Shown here: positions 50,195-54,831 of the stretch, piece by piece
Layout: every line of letters starts with the position of its first letter
How positions within the stretch are numbered: position 1 is the first letter of the stretch
Source: CAZNNH01 sp964574335
GTDB taxonomy: Bacteria > Acidobacteriota > Vicinamibacteria > Fen-336
NCBI GenBank assembly: GCA_964574335.1
Contig: CAZNNH010000023.1
Coordinates: forward strand, 1-54,831
Direction of reading: 5' to 3'
DNA: 54,831 nt
Notes under the pieces: model-generated
The model's input: only the letters and a program-made list of their open reading frames with translations
The model's database searches: none
What the model was told of the DNA's origin: nothing
Translations under genes and position numbers: made by a program

Positions 50195-50812
50195 ATGATC
50201 GAGCAGTCAAGCGGTCGGCGGGCAGCTCGCCGGCTGGGCATGCTGGCAGTCGCGGCGTTCCTGGCGGCGGCGTGCCTGGGGCACGCCCAGGAGGAAACCG
50301 CCCCGACCGCCCCGGTCGGCCCCCAGGCCGTGGTCGAGACCGACCTGGGCCGGTTCGTGATCCGGCTGTTGCCGGAGCTGGCCCCCGCCCACGTGGAGCA
50401 TTTCTTGGAAGTCGCCCGCAAGGGCGGCTTCGATGGGACCACCTTCCACCGCATCGTCGCGGGGGGGATCATCCAGGGTGGCGATCCCCTTTCCAAGGAC
50501 CCGGCCAAGGCCGACCGTTATGGCACCGGTGGCCTGGGGCTTCTGAAGGCCGAGCTCTCCGACCGGCCCTTCACCCGCGGCACGGTGGCGGCGGTTCGGC
50601 GGCCCTCCAGCCTGGACAGCGCCGGCGACCAGTTCTTCATCTGCCTGTGCGACCAGCCGGCGCTGGCCGGCCAGTACACCATCTTCGGGGAGGTCGTCTC
50701 GGGAATGGACGTGGTCGACCAGATCAGCCTGACGCCGGTGGACGGTCAGCGGGCCAAGACCCGTGTCGAGATGAAGGTGACAATCCAGGACCCGGCACCG
50801 GCCGCGCCCTGA
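50195..50812 (+). CDS. Exported cyclophilin-type peptidyl-prolyl isomerase
   Basis: 205 residues. A signal sequence (about 14-32, AVAAFLAAACLGHAQ; a weak lipobox is possible) precedes a cyclophilin domain: LGRFVIRLLPELAPAHVEHF, FDGTTFHRIVAGGIIQGGD, and late AGQYTIFGEVVSGMDVVDQI. It should speed folding of secreted or outer-membrane proteins. GGGGAGGG lies eight bases before the ATG. Confidence 0.93.
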   Translation: MIEQSSGRRAARRLGMLAVAAFLAAACLGHAQEETAPTAPVGPQAVVETDLGRFVIRLLPELAPAHVEHFLEVARKGGFDGTTFHRIVAGGIIQGGDPLSKDPAKADRYGTGGLGLLKAELSDRPFTRGTVAAVRRPSSLDSAGDQFFICLCDQPALAGQYTIFGEVVSGMDVVDQISLTPVDGQRAKTRVEMKVTIQDPAPAAP

Positions 50813-50849
50813 CGCCGGCTCCCTGAAAAGGGGAACCTTCCGGCTCCCG

Positions 50850-50875
50850 CCTCCGTTTGGCCCAACAGACGGAGG
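50850..50875 (+). promoter_or_regulatory. Hairpin that pairs the ribosome binding site of the DUF4097 gene
   Basis: CCTCCGTTTG (50850-50859) pairs with CAGACGGAGG (50866-50875) over ten positions including one G-U pair, loop of six. The 3' arm contains GGAGG, five bases before ATG 50881. Closed, it should block initiation; an RNA thermometer or a ligand-controlled switch would look like this. Confidence 0.55.
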
Positions 50876-50880
50876 GATTC

Positions 50881-51645
50881 ATGCGGCACAGGGCACGACT
50901 TTTCGCTCTCCTGACTGTGGCTGGCCTGTGGGCCGCGGGCTGCGGGCCCGGCTACGGCCCGCTCACGGTGCGCGACAGCTTCGAGCAGACGCGGCCGTTC
51001 ACCCCGGGCGGGACCTTCACGCTGGAGAACACCAACGGGGAGGTCCGGGTCGCCACCTGGGAACGGGACCAGGTGAGCATCGAGGCAGAGCTGCGCGCCA
51101 CGAGCCAGAGCCAGCTCGAGCGGATCGAGATCGAGGTGCGGGGCGAGGGCGACCGGGTCTCGGTCCACACCCGGCTTCCACGAGGCGGATTCTTCGGTAA
51201 CGGCAGCGGCGTGGTGAACTACCACATCACGCTGCCTCGGCACGCCCGCCTGGAGGTCAAGACCGTCAACGGCCGGGTGAGCGTGGAGGGGCTCGAGGGA
51301 CGGCTCGAGGCCTCGACCGTCAACGGCGGAGTCGAGATCGCCGACGCGGCGGGTGAGGTGCACGCCACCACCGTCAACGGGAGCATCCGGGCCCAGTACG
51401 ACGCCGCCGACCCTGACGGCCAGCACCGGTTCGAGACCACCAACGGGTCGGTCACGGTCACCCTGCCCGACGACGTGACCGGCCGTTTCGAGGCGCACAC
51501 CGTCAACGGCAGCATCAGCACCGACTTTCCGCTGACCGTGGAGGGCAGGATGTTCAAGAAGCGGCTCGAGGGGCGGCTCGGCGACGGCCGGGGAAGCTAC
51601 CGGATATCGACCGTCAACGGGGCGGTGAGGATCCGAAAGGGCTGA
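50881..51645 (+). CDS. DUF4097 lipoprotein with seven NG-ending beta repeats
   Basis: 254 residues. Lipobox (LWAAGCGPG) and then a beta-solenoid-like domain with repeats of about 20 residues ending in NG: ENTNGEV, KTVNGRV, STVNGGV, TTVNGSI, ETTNGSV, HTVNGSI, STVNGAV. This is the DUF4097 family, often found near sigma or anti-sigma genes and on the cell surface, of unknown function. A hairpin covers its ribosome binding site. Confidence 0.87.
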   Translation: MRHRARLFALLTVAGLWAAGCGPGYGPLTVRDSFEQTRPFTPGGTFTLENTNGEVRVATWERDQVSIEAELRATSQSQLERIEIEVRGEGDRVSVHTRLPRGGFFGNGSGVVNYHITLPRHARLEVKTVNGRVSVEGLEGRLEASTVNGGVEIADAAGEVHATTVNGSIRAQYDAADPDGQHRFETTNGSVTVTLPDDVTGRFEAHTVNGSISTDFPLTVEGRMFKKRLEGRLGDGRGSYRISTVNGAVRIRKG

Positions 51646-51699
51646 GCCCCGGATCACCCGACGTTCCGCCACGGCTCGATCGCCGGCGCGGCCAGTGGC

Positions 51700-51705
51700 T
51701 ATACT
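51700..51705 (+). promoter_or_regulatory. -10 element, leaderless start of cstA
   Basis: TATACT ends six bases before ATG 51712. No Shine-Dalgarno sequence is present in between, so the transcript should begin with the start codon. Confidence 0.5.
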
Positions 51706-51711
51706 GACCGG

Positions 51712-53367
51712 ATGAGCTCGCGTCTCCTGCTGCTGGCGGTGATGGCGGGGCTGGCCCTCGGCTACCGGTGGTACGGACGGTTCATCTCCGGCCTGGTCGA
51801 GGTGGACCCGAGCCGGCCCACGCCGGCCCACACCCGTCGGGACGGTGTCGACTACGTACCCGCCCGCCACTGGTTGGTGCTCTTCGGTCATCACTTCTCG
51901 TCCATCTGCGCCGCCGGTCCCATCGTCGGTCCCGCGCTGGCGGTGGCGTACTGGGGCTTCGCCCCGTCGCTTCTCTGGATCCTGCTGGGCGGCGTGCTGA
52001 TGGGGGCGGTGGCCGACTTCACCTCGCTGATGGTGGCGGTCCGCCACGGCGGTGTCTCCATCTCCGAGGTGACGGCGCAGGTGATCAGCCCGCGCGCCCG
52101 CCTGCTCTTCTCGGTGTTCATCCTGATCACGCTGGTGCTGGTGCTGGCGGTGTTCGCGGTGCTGACCGCCGGCACCTTCACCCAGGTGCCGGAGATCGTG
52201 GTGCCGAGCTGGGGCATCCTCCCGGTGGCGGTGGTCGCCGGGCTTGCCCTGTACCGGGAAAAGGCCGGGCGCGGCACCCTGGTTGCCGTCACCGCCGTCG
52301 GCCTGCTCTCGATCGTGGCGCTTCTGGCGGTCGGCGACCGGGTGCCGATATCGCTGCCGACGCTCGGCCCCCTCACCCCCCAGACCGGCTGGGTGCTGCT
52401 GCTGATGGGCTACTGCTTCGTGGCCTCGGTGGTGCCGGTCCAGTACCTGCTCCAGCCCCGCGACTACCTCTCCTCCTACGTTCTCTTCACCACCATCGGC
52501 CTGGGGATCCTGGGCGTACTGGTGGCCGGACCGGCCATGCAGGCGGCACCCTTTGTCGGCTTCCTCCCGAAGGACTGGCCGGAGGCCGGCCCGTTGTGGC
52601 CGCTGATGTTCGTGACCATCGCCTGCGGCGCCATCTCGGGCTTCCACTCCATCGTCTCGTCCGGCACCACCTGCAAGCAGCTCGACAGCGAGGCGTTCGC
52701 CTGCCGGATCGGCTTCGGGGCAATGGTGACCGAGTCGCTGGTGGCGACCCTGGTGGTGGTCGCGGTGGGGGCCGGCCTGAGCGTCCCGAGGCACGCGGAG
52801 CTGCTGCGCGGACCGGGGGGCGCGATCACGGCCTTCGGCGAGGGCTACGGCTCGCTGACCGGCTGGGCCCTGGGCGGATACGGCGCGACCTTCGCGGTGA
52901 TGGCCCTCAACTTCTTCATGCTCACCACCCTCGACACCGCCACCCGCCTGGCCCGCTACCTGCTTCAGGAGATGACCGGTTGGCAGAACCGCTACCTGCC
53001 CACCGCCGTGGTGACGGTGGCGGCGGTGGCGCTCGCCCTCTCCGGCCAGTGGCGGGCCCTCTGGCCGGCCTTCGGCGCCTCCAACCAGCTGGTGGGGGCC
53101 CTGGCGTTGCTGGTGACCGCGTGCTGGCTGCTGCAGCGGGGTCGCCCATCGCTGCCGATCCTGCTCCCCGCGCTGCTCCTGCTGGTGACCACGCTGGGGG
53201 CCCTGATCTGGCAGGTCTTCGGGGCCATCACCGCCGAGCAGCCGCGCTTCTTCCTGGCCGGCATCTGCGGCGTGCTGATTCTGCTGGCGCTTCTGGTGCT
53301 GGCTGAGGCGGGCGCGATGCTGAAGGCGCGGGCCGGCGAGCCGACCCCGGCGGCGCCCCCGCTCTGA
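51712..53367 (+). CDS. cstA: CstA family carbon-starvation/peptide transporter
   Basis: 551 residues, many membrane segments. The CstA family motifs FGHHFSSICAAGPIVGPAL and ISGFHSIVSSGTTCKQL are clear. CstA homologs import peptides or pyruvate during carbon limitation. This is the shorter form, compared with the 700-residue E. coli protein. TATACT six bases before the ATG. A sulfatase gene follows after 2 bp and is probably cotranscribed. Confidence 0.94.
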   Translation: MSSRLLLLAVMAGLALGYRWYGRFISGLVEVDPSRPTPAHTRRDGVDYVPARHWLVLFGHHFSSICAAGPIVGPALAVAYWGFAPSLLWILLGGVLMGAVADFTSLMVAVRHGGVSISEVTAQVISPRARLLFSVFILITLVLVLAVFAVLTAGTFTQVPEIVVPSWGILPVAVVAGLALYREKAGRGTLVAVTAVGLLSIVALLAVGDRVPISLPTLGPLTPQTGWVLLLMGYCFVASVVPVQYLLQPRDYLSSYVLFTTIGLGILGVLVAGPAMQAAPFVGFLPKDWPEAGPLWPLMFVTIACGAISGFHSIVSSGTTCKQLDSEAFACRIGFGAMVTESLVATLVVVAVGAGLSVPRHAELLRGPGGAITAFGEGYGSLTGWALGGYGATFAVMALNFFMLTTLDTATRLARYLLQEMTGWQNRYLPTAVVTVAAVALALSGQWRALWPAFGASNQLVGALALLVTACWLLQRGRPSLPILLPALLLLVTTLGALIWQVFGAITAEQPRFFLAGICGVLILLALLVLAEAGAMLKARAGEPTPAAPPL

Positions 53368-53369
53368 TC

Positions 53370-54794
53370 ATGGGCCCGAAACGCCTGGCCACGCTTGTCT
53401 GCCTCCTGGGGCTGGGCTGTCGAGGAGCAGGACCCGACGCCGCCGCCCCGGGGGTCGCCGGCCGGTACAACGTGGTGCTGGTCGTGACGGATGACATGAG
53501 CTGGGCCGAGCTGCCCCACCTGCCGGTGGTCCAGAGGCGGCTGGTCCAGGAGGGCGTCACCTTCACCAACGCCTTCGTCTCGACCCCTTCCTGCGCGCCG
53601 TCGCGGGCCTCGATCCTGACCGGTCAGTACGCCCACAACCACGGCGTGCGGCGCAACGACCGCTCCGACGGGGGTTTCCCGGGCTTCTTCAAGAGCGGCC
53701 GCGAGAGCTCGACGCTCGCCACCTGGCTGCAGCAGGCGGGCCGGAGGACCCTGCTGGTGGGCAAGTACCTCAACTGGTACCCGCGGCAGGCCCCCCCCGA
53801 CTATGTCCCACCCGGCTGGAGCCACTGGGAGGGCCTCTACTCGCGCGAGGACTACTACGGCTTCGTGCTCAACTCCGACGGCCATCTGCTGAAGCACGGC
53901 AGCGCGCCCGAGGACTACCAGACCGACGTCCTGCGCCGGCGCCTGGTGGACCACGTCGCCGGCTACGGGGTGGACGGCGGGCCGCCGTTCTTCGTCTACT
54001 TGGCTCCCTACGCGCCTCACGGCCCGACCTGGCCGGCGCCACGGCACCGGGGGACGCGGAGAGACCTCCGGGCGCCCCGCACGCCGGCGTTCGACGAGGC
54101 CGACGTGGGAGACAAGCCGGACTGGGTCCGGCGGCGGCCACCGCTGTCCGGCAAGGCGGTGGCCCGGATCGACGACCTGTTCCGCCGGCGGGTCGAGACC
54201 CTCCTCGCCGTGGACGAGATGATCGGCGAGCTCTTCTCTACGCTGGAGCGCACCGGCCAGCTCGACCGCACCTTCGTCCTGTTCACCTCGGACAACGGCT
54301 TCCACCAGGGGTCCCACCGACGCGAACACGGGAAGTCCGACCCCTACGACGAGTCGATACGCGTCCCGCTGCTGGCGCGCGGGCCGGGCATCCCGCACGG
54401 CCGGAAGGTCGAGTCGCTGGTGCTCAACATCGACCTGGCGCCGACCATCGCGGAGCTGATGGGGGCGTCGGTGCCCGCTTCCGTCGACGGGTGCTCGCTG
54501 GTCCCGCTGCTGCTCGGCGAGGTGCCCGCGAGCTGGCGGACCGACGTGCTGGTGGAGTCCTGGCCGAACTACGAGGACAGTCTTCCCGCCTTCGCGGCCC
54601 TGCGCAGCCGGGACCGCCTCTACGTCGAATACGAGTCGGGTGAGCGGGAGCTCTACCACCTCGACCGAGACAAAGACGAGCTCGAAAACGTCATCTCGAG
54701 CGCCTCACCCGAAGAGCTACGCCCCCTGACCAAGCGCCTGGCGACGTTGCGCACCTGCGCGGGGCCGACGTGTCGTCCGCGGCGCCCGAAGTGA
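53370..54794 (+). CDS. Arylsulfatase-type sulfatase, predicted lipoprotein
   Basis: 474 residues. A short N-terminal lipobox-like segment (CLLGLGCRGAG) precedes a sulfatase domain with VVTDDMSWAELPHL, the formylglycine motif SCAPSRASILTGQY (Cys, Pro and Arg all present), FTSDNGFHQGSHRREHGK, and the C-terminal ELYHLDRDKDELENVI. Unlike the relative at 31682 this one has the sulfatase nucleophile, so a sulfate ester (polysaccharide or aromatic) is the likely substrate; a formylglycine-generating enzyme is not in the window. It follows cstA by 2 bp. Confidence 0.93.
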   Translation: MGPKRLATLVCLLGLGCRGAGPDAAAPGVAGRYNVVLVVTDDMSWAELPHLPVVQRRLVQEGVTFTNAFVSTPSCAPSRASILTGQYAHNHGVRRNDRSDGGFPGFFKSGRESSTLATWLQQAGRRTLLVGKYLNWYPRQAPPDYVPPGWSHWEGLYSREDYYGFVLNSDGHLLKHGSAPEDYQTDVLRRRLVDHVAGYGVDGGPPFFVYLAPYAPHGPTWPAPRHRGTRRDLRAPRTPAFDEADVGDKPDWVRRRPPLSGKAVARIDDLFRRRVETLLAVDEMIGELFSTLERTGQLDRTFVLFTSDNGFHQGSHRREHGKSDPYDESIRVPLLARGPGIPHGRKVESLVLNIDLAPTIAELMGASVPASVDGCSLVPLLLGEVPASWRTDVLVESWPNYEDSLPAFAALRSRDRLYVEYESGERELYHLDRDKDELENVISSASPEELRPLTKRLATLRTCAGPTCRPRRPK

Positions 54795-54831
54795 ATTCGG
54801 TCGCCGCTATCAAGCGGGGGGCTCCCGCCCC

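Noticed and set aside
1..54831. CRISPR arrays, tRNA or rRNA genes, transposases
   Set aside because: I found no regularly spaced repeats, cloverleaf or rRNA-like sequence and no transposase or integrase frame by reading. A tRNAscan or covariance-model search would settle the RNA genes.

Overview
This is a GC-rich (about two-thirds G+C by eye), densely coding chromosomal segment of a Gram-negative bacterium. The envelope genes argue for an outer membrane: a FadL/OmpP1-like barrel protein, several lipobox proteins, LTxxQ periplasmic proteins and dTDP-rhamnose genes. The combination of many PAS kinases, glycoside hydrolases, ECF sigma factors and sulfatase-fold enzymes recalls Acidobacteriota, but that placement is an inference, since no rRNA or tRNA gene lies in the window. 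I counted about 48 intact or edge-truncated protein genes, two gene remnants, no CRISPR array and no recognisable transposase.

Layout. 1-11.3 kb: a leftward block of sensory signalling genes (a membrane PAS sensor cut by the window edge, two receiver-first hybrid histidine kinases, and a dCache-like kinase overlapping a CheY/Rcp1-like receiver). 11.4-16 kb: a rhomboid protease and two secreted glycoside hydrolases (GH27 with NPCBM; an MGH1/GH63-type enzyme). 16.1-20.8 kb: an AbiE-type toxin-antitoxin pair behind a perfect palindrome, an OmpR/HAMP-kinase pair and a VapBC pair. 20.9-26.8 kb: a Tat-type aldo/keto reductase, a GH35/DUF5597 enzyme, leuCD and a divergent LysR regulator. 26.8-31.6 kb: an ECF sigma factor with a Cys-x-Cys tail, a secreted SnoaL-like protein and a truncated DUF3788 gene, bracketed by a 70-bp direct repeat; then a leftward operon resembling CnrYXH (Spy-like protein, ECF sigma, membrane anti-sigma, membrane-anchored LTxxQ sensor). 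31.6-41.7 kb: envelope genes (sulfatase-fold lipoprotein, barrel protein, three SGNH hydrolases, a GT87-like glycosyltransferase, an M16 protease, a YycJ-like MBL protein). 41.7-45 kb: an sfsA fragment, rfbC-rfbA-rfbB without rfbD, and an RsbW-like ATPase. 45-54.8 kb: purB, lepB, purF, a PfkB kinase, a receiver-PilZ protein, a cyclophilin, a DUF4097 lipoprotein, cstA and a canonical sulfatase.

Regulation. A TAnnnT -10-like hexamer recurs upstream of many starts. In five genes it sits 6-7 nt before the start codon with no Shine-Dalgarno sequence, which points to leaderless mRNAs (antitoxin at 16129, lysR at 25891, SGNH at 34514 and 39644, cstA at 51712). Where a nominal ATG overlaps or crowds the -10 (14522, 44937) a downstream start is more likely. 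Overlapping ATGA/GTGA junctions mark translationally coupled pairs: kinase-receiver, AbiEi-AbiEii, sigma-anti-sigma-sensor, SGNH-glycosyltransferase, rfbB-rfbA and PfkB-PilZ.

Most notable: the 70-bp repeat around the sigma/SnoaL/DUF3788 segment, a second short duplication of a gene tail (rhomboid) around a hybrid kinase, the CnrYXH-like module without an adjacent efflux system, a hairpin that pairs the ribosome binding site of the DUF4097 gene, and a pseudo-receiver whose phosphoacceptor Asp is Ala.
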